From a virus: DNA of 28,934 nucleotides. Each line of letters starts with the position of its first letter. Position 1 is the first letter of the stretch. Both the position numbers and the translations under genes were made by a program. The stretch spans positions 1 through 28,934 of the IMG/VR virus record IMGVR_UViG_3300042345_000683; one strand, 5' to 3'. The notes under the pieces were generated by a model, which saw only the letters and a program-made list of their open reading frames with translations, did no database searches and was not told where the DNA came from. Of this stretch, positions 6,074 to 14,399 are shown piece by piece.

Positions 6074-6388
6074 TTAGCTAGCCCAAGGCAGACCAGTGCC
6101 AGTGGTGGGAGTTTTCTGCTGATCAATTTGAGCCTGGAGAGCGTCGCAAATTTCTTGCACCTTCTCCTCGCCAAATTTTTCCTTCAGCCAATCAATGACA
6201 ATTTCAGGCGTAAGATCCGCGTAGGGAATCATTTCATCTTCATCGGGAGCTTCAAGCCCGAGACTGCCATATGCAGACGAACGATAAGCGCCATCAAAAG
6301 CTTCAATGGTGTAGTGAACAGTCATGACGATTCCGTCAGAAAGGGCTCGCTCCATCTGAGCGATGTTCCAAGTGAATTCAGTGGCCAT
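6074..6388 (-). CDS. DUF7936 family phage protein
   Basis: A 104-residue protein that I recognise by pattern: FTWNIAQMERALSDGIVMTVHYTIEA near the N-terminus, then SAYGSLGLE, PYADLTPEIVIDWLKEKFGEEKVQEIC and a terminal GLPW. Proteins of this pattern are frequent in cyanophages and T4-like phages and their function is unknown. It is probably a small soluble protein. ATG 6388 is the natural start (MATEFTW). An upstream TTG adds two residues only. No clear ribosome site is visible. The gene sits just downstream of a bidirectional terminator, so it needs its own promoter or readthrough. Confidence 0.75.
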   Translation of the reverse strand: MATEFTWNIAQMERALSDGIVMTVHYTIEAFDGAYRSSAYGSLGLEAPDEDEMIPYADLTPEIVIDWLKEKFGEEKVQEICDALQAQIDQQKTPTTGTGLPWAS

Positions 6389-6426
6389 GATCAATCAATT
6401 AGTCTTAGTTAGTTTAAGCGATGAAA

Positions 6427-6465
6427 AAGAAAAGGGACGGTGGAATGCCGCCCCTTGTTTTTTTT
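6427..6465. terminator. Bidirectional hairpin terminator after the 1120-residue fibre gene
   Basis: GGGACGG (6434-6440) and CCGCCCC (6448-6454) form a 7-bp stem with one G-U pair. It is followed by TTGTTTTTTTT on the plus strand and by TTTTCTTTTT on the minus strand. It ends the fibre transcript 15 nt after the stop at 6480, and would also stop antisense reading from the left. Confidence 0.85.
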
Positions 6466-6479
6466 AGTGAGTAAAACTA

Positions 6480-9400
6480 CTAACTCAAGCGATAGGTCAC
6501 GAACGTATTCGCTGCTGTACGCCGTGAGGCAAAGCGACCAGATGCGCCAGCCGCAACAGTGGTGCTGCCAACAATGGTGTGACCAGTGCCCGCACCGATG
6601 GTGCAGGTGCCGGAGCCCGTATTGATCACAGACCATTCAAAGGTCATGTTGGTGTAGATGCCGTTGAAGCCACCCTCGGTAAGGGTTCCGGTGGGGAGGG
6701 TGAGTGTGGCAGCAGCACCGGTGTACTGAATGATGCCAGTTTTCAGCTCAGCCACCGTCAGGGTTGCGGCGGCGCTCTTACTGGTGACATCGGGCTGGTT
6801 GTAGGCAATCACCCGGTCGTTGGTGATGCGGAGAGCTTCGGTGGGCGAGGAGGCACCGTCCAAGGTGACCGACAGCACAAGCCTGCCCGGCATGTCGTTG
6901 AGGCCGGGGGTGCCGTCTACAAAACACTGAATACGAGCTGCCGGAGTAGCAAGATCCGTGCCATCATCACCATTGAAAACCAATTGCCCCAACTCATCAC
7001 CATTTTGAACAATCGTTCCAGCGGCGACTGTCGCGTTTCTGCTCTTGGCCAGTATTAACTGACCTGCGGTTGCATCGGTATTAAATCTTGCTATAGACAG
7101 TGACGCGCCATTGTTGGTGGCGGTGCTGTGTAGTTCAACGCCTGCAGTTACGCCATTGGTGCTGATTGCACTAGACGTGCCAATTAACAACCTGCCGGAG
7201 CTGTCGATGCGTGCGCGTTCACTGCCTGAAACCCGAAATCTGTGCGAATCAGACGTAATAAGAAAAGAGTTGTCACTGCTGTTGTTAGCCCTTAAATCAA
7301 TAGATCCTCCATCTCCATAAATAGCCGCACTAGCACCCGCGGCAATATCAGTAAGAAAAAGGTTTGCAAAAGTTGCGCCTGCAATATCTAAATTTGCTCC
7401 AGGACTCGTGGTGCCGATTCCTACGCGGCCTGAGCTGTCGATGCGGGCGCGTTCTGCACCACCAGCATCACTGTAGAAAACAAGATTATCTGAAGTATCG
7501 TTGTATATTGCCCAGTCGTTAGAACCAGCGCGTCCAAACCGAAATACAGCGTTTCCGGATGGGGGATTGATCCGAATGTCTCCTGCGGTTTCAAGGATGT
7601 AGCCAGGACTCGTAGTGCCAATCCCTACGTTTCCTCCTGATGTAATCCTCATCCTCTCCGTCGGGCTGCTCGCTCCGTCGGCGGTGGTCGAAAAGACAAG
7701 CCTGCCCGGCATGTCGTTAGTGCCAGGGGTGCCGTCTACTTCGGCGGAAATACGTGCGGCTTGAATTGCTGCTGAGCCATCAGTACCATAAAAATAAAGC
7801 CTGCCTAAAATATCTCCCGAGTTGACAAGTGTTACCGCTCCGGCGCTAGTCCCCCTTGACTTGCAAAACCTAAACTCCGGGGCGCCAGTATCGGCCCTGT
7901 TATGAGTAAGGCTTATTGATGCAGATTGATAATTTGTAGTCCCCTCAAGCTGAAGTCCACTTGCATAACCATCTGCTGTACGGCTAGTAGACGTGCCAAC
8001 TAACAGCCTGCCGGAGCTGTCGACGCGGGCGCGTTCGTCAGTGCTGCCTTGCTTAAAAATAATTGCGTTTGTTGACGCGCCAGACTGAATAGTTATTGGA
8101 TAGCCAGAGAAGAAGCGCGTGCCAACGGTAGCCCTTGTGTCGTAGGCAAGATCTACGCCACCATAAACAGTTGAGTCTGTGTTAAAGGTAAAGTTAAGAG
8201 CGCCAGTGGTTCCAGTGGTACCTGCTTTAATTTTTAGTGTTGCATCGGTAGCGTCCAGAATCGCATTGCCCGCCACTTCAAGGGCTTCGCTAGGGCTCGT
8301 AGTGCCAATCCCTACGCGGCCAGCGTTAGGGCATAAAGCTAGGTTGTAAGAAGTACCTGTGCCATGTCCTTGAATTGTTGGTATTCCATTGGACTGACCA
8401 ATAGCTAAAGATGCAGTTCCTGATTGAAAATTAACGTCGTACGAACTGTAATTAGGGGTTGAGCCTGTGTAGTCTCTGGATCCAGTGGTATGTAGCAAAG
8501 AGCCAGGCGCACTAGTCCCCAGACCTAGCTTCCCGTCCGATGTGATGCGGAGGCGTTCAGCGTTATTTGTGCCAAATAACAGTGAGTTATCTGAGTGGTT
8601 GTATTGAATAGTACCTACTGTTGATGAAGCTGTATCTCCAAAGTAAATAGACGCTGCTCCGCTATCCGCCGTAGAAACAGTGATCGCGGCATTGCCCGCC
8701 CTCTCAAATTGTGCAACTGAAGCACTAGTAGCTGCTGCCGCTGATGCACTCGATTCTAAAACGTGGAGTTTATCATTTGGATTTCCAACACCAACCCCAA
8801 CACTTCCGCTCGCATCAACAAACAACCGCCCAGTGCCATTAGTCGAGATGGCTACGTTATTTGCTGATGGCAAATAAACGCCATTTGTCGGAACAGTGCT
8901 ACTAGAAGGAATCAGCGCTGCTCCAGTGACATTACCCGTAGTAACGACATTCTGCCCGCCAAAATCAGGGCTAATTTTTGTACCAGCAATCGCGGCACTA
9001 GCATTTACATCCGCATTAACAATGGTGCCATCAACAATGTTGGCACTGGCTACTGTCACCCCACTAGGCAATGCTCCAGAACCAAGCTTGCTCGGAGCAA
9101 TCGCAGCACTTGCATTGATATCCGCATCGACAATAGTATCATTAGCAATCATCGTGCTGGTAACACTACCAGTATCGCCAGTGGTAATTACAGTGCCAGT
9201 GACATTGGGGAAAGTAATGGTGCGATCAGCAGTGGGATTAGTCACTGCTATTGTTGTTTCAAAGCTATCGTCCGAACTTCCTTCAAAAACAAGGCTGCCA
9301 CTAGGGCTAATTAAAAGCTCTCCAGTGAGAGTGCCGCCAGACTTGGGCAGTGCAGCATTAGCAAGATCATAAGCGCTCTTCACTGCAGTAGAAGAAGCGA

Positions 9401-9842
9401 TGGTGGTAGAGCTTGTAGTGCTAGTTGAATCACTAAGCTTGCTCTGTAAACCAGCAGAAGTGACGGCCCTCACTGCGTCACTGCCAGCTTGCGTTTCAGC
9501 ATTAGTAGCAAGTTCAACTAAACCAACAGTGCTAGTTGTGCCAGAAGGCGTAAGATTAACAAAAGCGCTGCCAGTGTAATAATTAAGACCAGGCGTTGTC
9601 AGGCTATTATCCACCCACAGTTCGCCCGTTGAATTGCCAGCGCTGCCAGCGGGACTTGCATTGGGAGCGCTAGTTCCCACATGGGCAGGGCCAACTTTCA
9701 CTACATTTCCTGCACTGTCCTTAAAGAACATTGCAGGAGTGCCAGAAGCAGTATTGATGGCAATTTGTCCGTCTGCAAGCCCCGAAGCAGTAGGGCGCTT
9801 ATTAGCAGTGGACGAACGAAGATGCTTAAGAATGGAAGCCAT
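6480..9842 (-). CDS. Long tail fibre / virion structural protein with repeats
   Basis: A 1120-residue fibre-like protein. The N-terminus (RPTASGLADGQIAIN, then PAMFFKDSAGNVVKVGP) matches a virion-anchoring module I remember from cyanophage structural proteins. The middle holds many short Gly/Ser-rich repeats of the form ERxRIxSxGxxGIGTTSP (about residues 425 to 900), typical of elongated beta-structured fibres. Two diverged copies of a unit of about 110 residues (about 620-735 and 895-1005) share GTPGxNDMPGRLV and DGASSPTE. The last roughly 110 residues look like a compact end domain, possibly receptor-binding. Base composition changes sharply along the gene (see findings). The start has no strong ribosome site. 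Confidence 0.82.
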   Translation of the reverse strand: MASILKHLRSSTANKRPTASGLADGQIAINTASGTPAMFFKDSAGNVVKVGPAHVGTSAPNASPAGSAGNSTGELWVDNSLTTPGLNYYTGSAFVNLTPSGTTSTVGLVELATNAETQAGSDAVRAVTSAGLQSKLSDSTSTTSSTTIASSTAVKSAYDLANAALPKSGGTLTGELLISPSGSLVFEGSSDDSFETTIAVTNPTADRTITFPNVTGTVITTGDTGSVTSTMIANDTIVDADINASAAIAPSKLGSGALPSGVTVASANIVDGTIVNADVNASAAIAGTKISPDFGGQNVVTTGNVTGAALIPSSSTVPTNGVYLPSANNVAISTNGTGRLFVDASGSVGVGVGNPNDKLHVLESSASAAAATSASVAQFERAGNAAITVSTADSGAASIYFGDTASSTVGTIQYNHSDNSLLFGTNNAERLRITSDGKLGLGTSAPGSLLHTTGSRDYTGSTPNYSSYDVNFQSGTASLAIGQSNGIPTIQGHGTGTSYNLALCPNAGRVGIGTTSPSEALEVAGNAILDATDATLKIKAGTTGTTGALNFTFNTDSTVYGGVDLAYDTRATVGTRFFSGYPITIQSGASTNAIIFKQGSTDERARVDSSGRLLVGTSTSRTADGYASGLQLEGTTNYQSASISLTHNRADTGAPEFRFCKSRGTSAGAVTLVNSGDILGRLYFYGTDGSAAIQAARISAEVDGTPGTNDMPGRLVFSTTADGASSPTERMRITSGGNVGIGTTSPGYILETAGDIRINPPSGNAVFRFGRAGSNDWAIYNDTSDNLVFYSDAGGAERARIDSSGRVGIGTTSPGANLDIAGATFANLFLTDIAAGASAAIYGDGGSIDLRANNSSDNSFLITSDSHRFRVSGSERARIDSSGRLLIGTSSAISTNGVTAGVELHSTATNNGASLSIARFNTDATAGQLILAKSRNATVAAGTIVQNGDELGQLVFNGDDGTDLATPAARIQCFVDGTPGLNDMPGRLVLSVTLDGASSPTEALRITNDRVIAYNQPDVTSKSAAATLTVAELKTGIIQYTGAAATLTLPTGTLTEGGFNGIYTNMTFEWSVINTGSGTCTIGAGTGHTIVGSTTVAAGASGRFASRRTAANTFVTYRLS

Positions 9843-9894
9843 AGCAATGGAAGCCGAGCCAAAATGGCGGCATTAACATTGCCTCATTCTAAAG

Positions 9895-10059
9895 CTAAGT
9901 ATATTCGCCTTCGTCTATTTCAGCATTTGTGTCGTTGATAATATGATCTATGTCGGACCATGCAGTGTAATAAAAAGCTTTGCTTGTTTTTACCAACACT
10001 TGACCGTAGTCACCATAAGGAGGAATTTCTTTTCCTGCATAGACAAATTTGTCGTGCAT
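9895..10059 (-). CDS. 54-residue hypothetical protein between two fibre genes
   Basis: ATG 10059 is preceded by a strong AAGGAGA ribosome site, and the frame runs to TAG 9895. The product is small, acidic and aromatic (MHDKFVYAGKEIPPYGDYGQ at the start, then YYTAWSDIDHIINDTNAEID). No family was recognised. It lies 22 nt after one fibre gene and 52 nt before the next, so it is co-transcribed with them. Its place suggests a fibre-associated or chaperone role, which is only a guess. Confidence 0.65.
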   Translation of the reverse strand: MHDKFVYAGKEIPPYGDYGQVLVKTSKAFYYTAWSDIDHIINDTNAEIDEGEYT

Positions 10060-10081
10060 TTACTTTCTCCTTGCATGATGA

Positions 10082-12592
10082 TCAGTACGAACCATCATCG
10101 ACAGTGCCAATGCTCATGATGCCAGTGCTAGCTGCAACGACCACTTCTGAAGATCCCCTCACAATGCCAGTGGTGCTAGCTGTGGCAAGTTGCACTCTTG
10201 CCCATACAAGCTCATTAAGATCTTCCTGACTGGCCACGCCAGATGCCACTGGCGATAATGCGTTGCCATCAACTAGTACGTCTTGGTCGCCAACACCAGC
10301 CACTGCGCTGCTCAAATTGACCTTAGTCCAAGATGCACCCACGCCCTGCGACAGCACCCAGTTACCAATGGAAAGGCTTTCAGTGGGCGCAGGAGCAGTG
10401 CCCACACCAGAAGCAGTGACAATTAAATAGACGCCATTATTGCTAGTGTTTGGGGCGGAAAGCGATTGCCCAACAGTAAGCCCAGCTTCAATGCCGTAGC
10501 TATTGATGCTTTCAACTATATTGCCAGAAGCGTTATAAGTGCCACCAAAACGAAGGTTAATTTGAGTGGGACTGCCATAACCAAGGTTCAGCCAATAACC
10601 GTTGGGAACAGGCGCCACTTCACCCACCCAGATATAAGCAGAACGGTCATTAGGATTAATCCACCATTGACCAGCAAATTCAGGAGTGGGAGCACTTTCA
10701 CTAACTTGCGCAATGCCATAATCAGCAAGTTGAGAAGCCGTGACGCTATTCTCAGCTAAAAACGTGCTTCCAAATGTGCCAGTGGTAATTTTGCTTGCAT
10801 CAAGATTTGGAATGTCCGAAGCCGCTAATGCGGCATTAGCAGAAACAATGTGCCCTTGAGCATCAATAGTAATTGAGCCCGTATACGTTCCTGCAACGGC
10901 TGCATTGGTATGGCCAATTTCGCCAGTGCCATCAACTGATAAACCAGCGCCTGGATAAACAGCGCCTTTGTCTACACTGGTAGCAACAGGCAGGTCTGAA
11001 GAGGCAAGCGCCCTAAACGATGGGGTGCCAGTAGTTCCACTGGAAGGACCAGCAAAAACACTATTAACAACTTGGTCATCAAGAGAGCTGGTAATTGTGG
11101 CGGAGAAATTATCTGGATAGCTAACAGTGAAGGCAATGGGAGAAGAATCAACAAAGCTAATTTCACTAATTGCAGCTTGCCGCTCCCAAGAATCTCCGTC
11201 CCACGTATATTCAAAATACGTGGCAGTATCAATGTATTGCTGGCCAATGAAATCACCAGAAGCGGTTGGGGAGCCATTCGCAACAATAGTGGATGAATTA
11301 TCTCCTATTTTTGCTGCGGTGATGGCATTATCGGCTATCTTTGCCGTAGTAACAGCGCTTCCAGAAATAGCTGCCGTAACAACACTTTCGCTTCCATAGC
11401 TATCAAAAGTGAGAGAACCAGCGGCAATATTAACGCTAGTAATAACACCATTATCAATATATCCCGAGCCAACAAGGTTTAAAACGGCAAGTGAACCAAG
11501 CCCAAGATTAGTGCGAGTATCTGCTGCGCTATTACCACTTGCAATAAGACCACGCGAATAAGCAGGGAATGACGACACTGCATAAGTGTCAGCTCCCGTT
11601 AAATAAATAAGCTCATCTGCACTAGTAGAGAGCCCAGCAATGGAAGCAAGTCCAGCATCATACGCTTGCACGTCCGTGCCAATGGCAAGACCAAGATTTG
11701 TACGGGCATCAGAAGCAGTAGAAGCACCAGTGCCCCCATCGGCAATAGCAAGATCAGTGATACCAGAAATGGTGCCGCCACTAATTGCAACGCTTCCTGC
11801 GTTTTGAACGGCGATATCACCAAGCCCTAAAGAAGAGCGCACTGCTGCTGCATCAGCTCCAGAAGCAATGGTGCGTCCAAATGATGAAAGTGTTGTAGAG
11901 GCTAATACTCCCGATGCAGAAGAATAAATGATTTCATCGGCTGCTGTATAACGCTCTGCCACTCCAAAAAGAACAGAGCTATATGCCTGCACGTCAGTGC
12001 CAATGGCAAGCCCAAGATTCGCTCGCGCCCCTAAAGCCGTAGACGCGCCAGTGCCTCCATCATCTACGGCAAGATCCGTGATGCCGCTGATTGTTCCTCC
12101 ACTAATTGTTACATCACCAGAGATGAAGGTGACGCCGCTGATGGTGCCCCCAGAAACTACGATGCTTCCCGCGTCTTGACTGCTGAGTGTCCCAAGTGTG
12201 GGAAGTCCAGTCAGGCTTGCATAGGTGCCGCTAGTCGCCACTGGAGCAAGCCCAGTAATGCTGCTTGCTGTAATGGCAATGGTGATGCCAGTGGCGGCTG
12301 TGATGACGCCCTTGCTATTAACTACAAATTGAGCAACAGTAGCCGCATCGCCATAAGTGCCAGATGCTACACCAGTGTCACTCAGTACATTATTAGAGAG
12401 TTTTGTAGTGGAAGCTTGATCAAGCTTGCTTAAATCAATGAAGCTTGATGGAGATCCACTAATTCCATAATTAAAGATGTTGGCTACTGTAATCTTTTTA
12501 GTTTCAGCAGCGCTAATATCAACAATGGGCAGTTCATCTGCCTGAGAAAGATCAACAGACAGAGCATTGAGTTCAGAAATGCGAACAGCCAT
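10082..12592 (-). CDS. Tail fibre protein with GGTGAST...NLGL repeats
   Basis: An 836-residue fibre. The N-terminal segment (VRISELNAL, then DELPIVDISAAETKKITV) is the type that anchors fibres to the virion in many marine phages. Residues about 160-200 and 267-307 are near-identical repeats with SGGTISGITDLA, DGGTGASTA, R-NLGLAIGTDVQAY, and a third weaker copy follows (TRTNLGLGSLAVLN). The GGTG-ASTA-NLGL repeat is widespread in phage fibres and likely forms a trimeric shaft. A later block (QWWINPNDRSAYIW, YGSPTQINLRFGGTYN) looks like a more globular domain. AGAGGA precedes ATG 12592. It is the first of the two long fibre genes in transcription order. Confidence 0.85.
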   Translation of the reverse strand: MAVRISELNALSVDLSQADELPIVDISAAETKKITVANIFNYGISGSPSSFIDLSKLDQASTTKLSNNVLSDTGVASGTYGDAATVAQFVVNSKGVITAATGITIAITASSITGLAPVATSGTYASLTGLPTLGTLSSQDAGSIVVSGGTISGVTFISGDVTISGGTISGITDLAVDDGGTGASTALGARANLGLAIGTDVQAYSSVLFGVAERYTAADEIIYSSASGVLASTTLSSFGRTIASGADAAAVRSSLGLGDIAVQNAGSVAISGGTISGITDLAIADGGTGASTASDARTNLGLAIGTDVQAYDAGLASIAGLSTSADELIYLTGADTYAVSSFPAYSRGLIASGNSAADTRTNLGLGSLAVLNLVGSGYIDNGVITSVNIAAGSLTFDSYGSESVVTAAISGSAVTTAKIADNAITAAKIGDNSSTIVANGSPTASGDFIGQQYIDTATYFEYTWDGDSWERQAAISEISFVDSSPIAFTVSYPDNFSATITSSLDDQVVNSVFAGPSSGTTGTPSFRALASSDLPVATSVDKGAVYPGAGLSVDGTGEIGHTNAAVAGTYTGSITIDAQGHIVSANAALAASDIPNLDASKITTGTFGSTFLAENSVTASQLADYGIAQVSESAPTPEFAGQWWINPNDRSAYIWVGEVAPVPNGYWLNLGYGSPTQINLRFGGTYNASGNIVESINSYGIEAGLTVGQSLSAPNTSNNGVYLIVTASGVGTAPAPTESLSIGNWVLSQGVGASWTKVNLSSAVAGVGDQDVLVDGNALSPVASGVASQEDLNELVWARVQLATASTTGIVRGSSEVVVAASTGIMSIGTVDDGSY

Positions 12593-12594
12593 TG

Positions 12595-13527
12595 TTAATC
12601 GTCCTCTTGCAGTACGCCTAGTTCTTCAAGCGTAGATTCATTGCCAATGCTAACATCACCTTCAGTGGTTAAGTCGATAGGACTATCACCAGACCGCAAT
12701 TTAAATTCTCCAGCAGTAATAAAATCAAAGCTACATTCTGCAATTTGATCAGCTCTCATTGTGAACGCCGATCTAGACAAAATGCCTTGCAGCTCATAAT
12801 ATACGCCTTCAAAAGTAGAATAGCCAGGTGGTTGAGGAGGGCCTGGTTCTAGGATGTAAAATTTCCCCTCAAATCGACTTCCCACTTCTACTTTTTGAAT
12901 GAGTTCAGCAAGGGCAAGAGGAATTTCCTCGTTGTCCATATTTTTAAAACTGAACAAACAATCAACGCTGCCATTGCCTGTAATAGCACTAGCAGAAAAT
13001 CCTCTAAACTTTTCTCCCAGTGCAGTGGTATCAATTGATTCACGATCAGTGGAGATCGTAAATCCTTGCACTTCACCAAGAGTGTTATAAGCGCCAGGAA
13101 GAAGATCAATGGTGACAGGCCAAGGAGCTTCGCCTTCGGTCTTGTTTAATGGCACTGCCAAATATCTTGCATCAGGATTGGCAATAGCATCGCCAAAATT
13201 CCTGTACATGCGGATGGCGCCCATTGCATCCACATTGGCAAAAAACTCTAGCGGACCAACGCTTGCACCAGGATCATCAATGTAAGTGGTATTGGCGGCG
13301 TTTGTATAAAACCTGAAAGGAAGCCCTCTTGAGCTGGTGCCATTAATCCTAATGCGATCACCAGTGGTTATTGTGCCAAAATCAAGATCAAGCCCTTGTG
13401 GTGTGCTAAGAGTAAATCTTTTTCGCGTGTAAACAATATCTGCTGGGTTAATTTGCAGATTAAATTGATGAGCGCCACCGACACGCTTAAATTCAATACT
13501 GCCATAATGACCAGCAAAAACTGTCAT
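12595..13527 (-). CDS. Tail protein with tail-tube-like motifs (310 aa)
   Basis: The protein contains GFTISTDRESIDTTALGEKFRG (about residues 155-176) and a SGNGSVDCLF-like strand, matching the next gene upstream (ETTALGD, SGEGSATLLF). Near the C-terminus AECSFDFITAGE parallels VECTFDLISRGR of the tail tube protein at 24582..25160. This makes a tail-tube-like fold likely. Its place between the gpJ-like protein and the fibres suggests a tail-tip or fibre-attachment role rather than the main tube. It ends in an acidic tail (LGVLQEDD). GAGG precedes the start by a normal distance. The gene is tightly spaced with its neighbours (2 and 15 nt). Confidence 0.65.
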   Translation of the reverse strand: MTVFAGHYGSIEFKRVGGAHQFNLQINPADIVYTRKRFTLSTPQGLDLDFGTITTGDRIRINGTSSRGLPFRFYTNAANTTYIDDPGASVGPLEFFANVDAMGAIRMYRNFGDAIANPDARYLAVPLNKTEGEAPWPVTIDLLPGAYNTLGEVQGFTISTDRESIDTTALGEKFRGFSASAITGNGSVDCLFSFKNMDNEEIPLALAELIQKVEVGSRFEGKFYILEPGPPQPPGYSTFEGVYYELQGILSRSAFTMRADQIAECSFDFITAGEFKLRSGDSPIDLTTEGDVSIGNESTLEELGVLQEDD

Positions 13528-13542
13528 TGCATCGCCTCAAAA

Positions 13543-14358
13543 TCAAAGCTTAGTGATGTCAGGCTTCCAGGGCGTATCAAGGAACGCTCCGTCAATGGTA
13601 AAGCTCGTGTCAACAGCGACCACTTCTCCATAGCTTACTCCCACGCTTGCGCTAGTAATATAGGCATTGAAAAGGAAATTGGTTTTCCATAGCGCATTAC
13701 CGCCAACTTGTCCTGCTGATCCGCTAGTACTTCCATCCACCGCAAGATTTAAAACTACGCGAGGTGCAGTGCCGCGAGGGAATAAAAGATCTACAAGCTC
13801 AAAGATATCTGATTGAGCTGATGAGCCAGCCAGAGTCGTGTCATCTTCGTAAAAAAGCAAAGTTGCACTACCCTCTCCAGAAGTCATACCTGGCGAAACT
13901 GTGCGAACAACGTCACCAAGCGCAGTCGTTTCAATGACTTCACTATTGCTAGTTAGAGACCACGAGCGAATTTTTGCAATGCGATACTGATCACTAAGAA
14001 CTTCTCGTTCGCTATTGAGGCCAAGATTTTGAGTGGTGTCAACTGTAATAGACGGACTAACGTCTACCATTACATTTTTGCTATTGATAGTATAAAATCT
14101 TATAACATCGCCAGGGGCATAATTCTTGCCAGCGCTAATAACTGTAAACACACACCCTCTACTTCCCTGAGTAGTGTTTACTGTGCGATCAGCACGAACT
14201 ACTGCATCTTTTCCGCTGCCAACAACAGTCCTGACTCCATATGTTCCATTGAGATCCACTGCAACATTTGCAGGAATGGTAGTCGTAAAAGTACCAGTCA
14301 GTCCTGACGATTGACTGCGGGCAATATAAATACGCCCATTATTGCCCGTGTAAATCAT
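13543..14358 (-). CDS. Tail protein with tail-tube-like motifs (271 aa), paralog of the next gene
   Basis: The opening (MIYTGNNGRIYIARS) is similar in style to that of the 310-residue neighbour (GHYGSIEFKR). It carries SWSLTSNSEVIETTALGDVVR and SGEGSATLLFYED, which align with IDTTALGE and GNGSVDCLFSF in the neighbour. The two genes are therefore tandem paralogs of a tail-tube-like family. It has no membrane segment. It lies 41 nt after the gpJ-like gene. A role at the tail tip is an inference from position. Confidence 0.65.
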   Translation of the reverse strand: MIYTGNNGRIYIARSQSSGLTGTFTTTIPANVAVDLNGTYGVRTVVGSGKDAVVRADRTVNTTQGSRGCVFTVISAGKNYAPGDVIRFYTINSKNVMVDVSPSITVDTTQNLGLNSEREVLSDQYRIAKIRSWSLTSNSEVIETTALGDVVRTVSPGMTSGEGSATLLFYEDDTTLAGSSAQSDIFELVDLLFPRGTAPRVVLNLAVDGSTSGSAGQVGGNALWKTNFLFNAYITSASVGVSYGEVVAVDTSFTIDGAFLDTPWKPDITKL

Positions 14359-14399
14359 GGCGAAGATAGAAGCTTATACGCTCATTCTAATCATAACAA

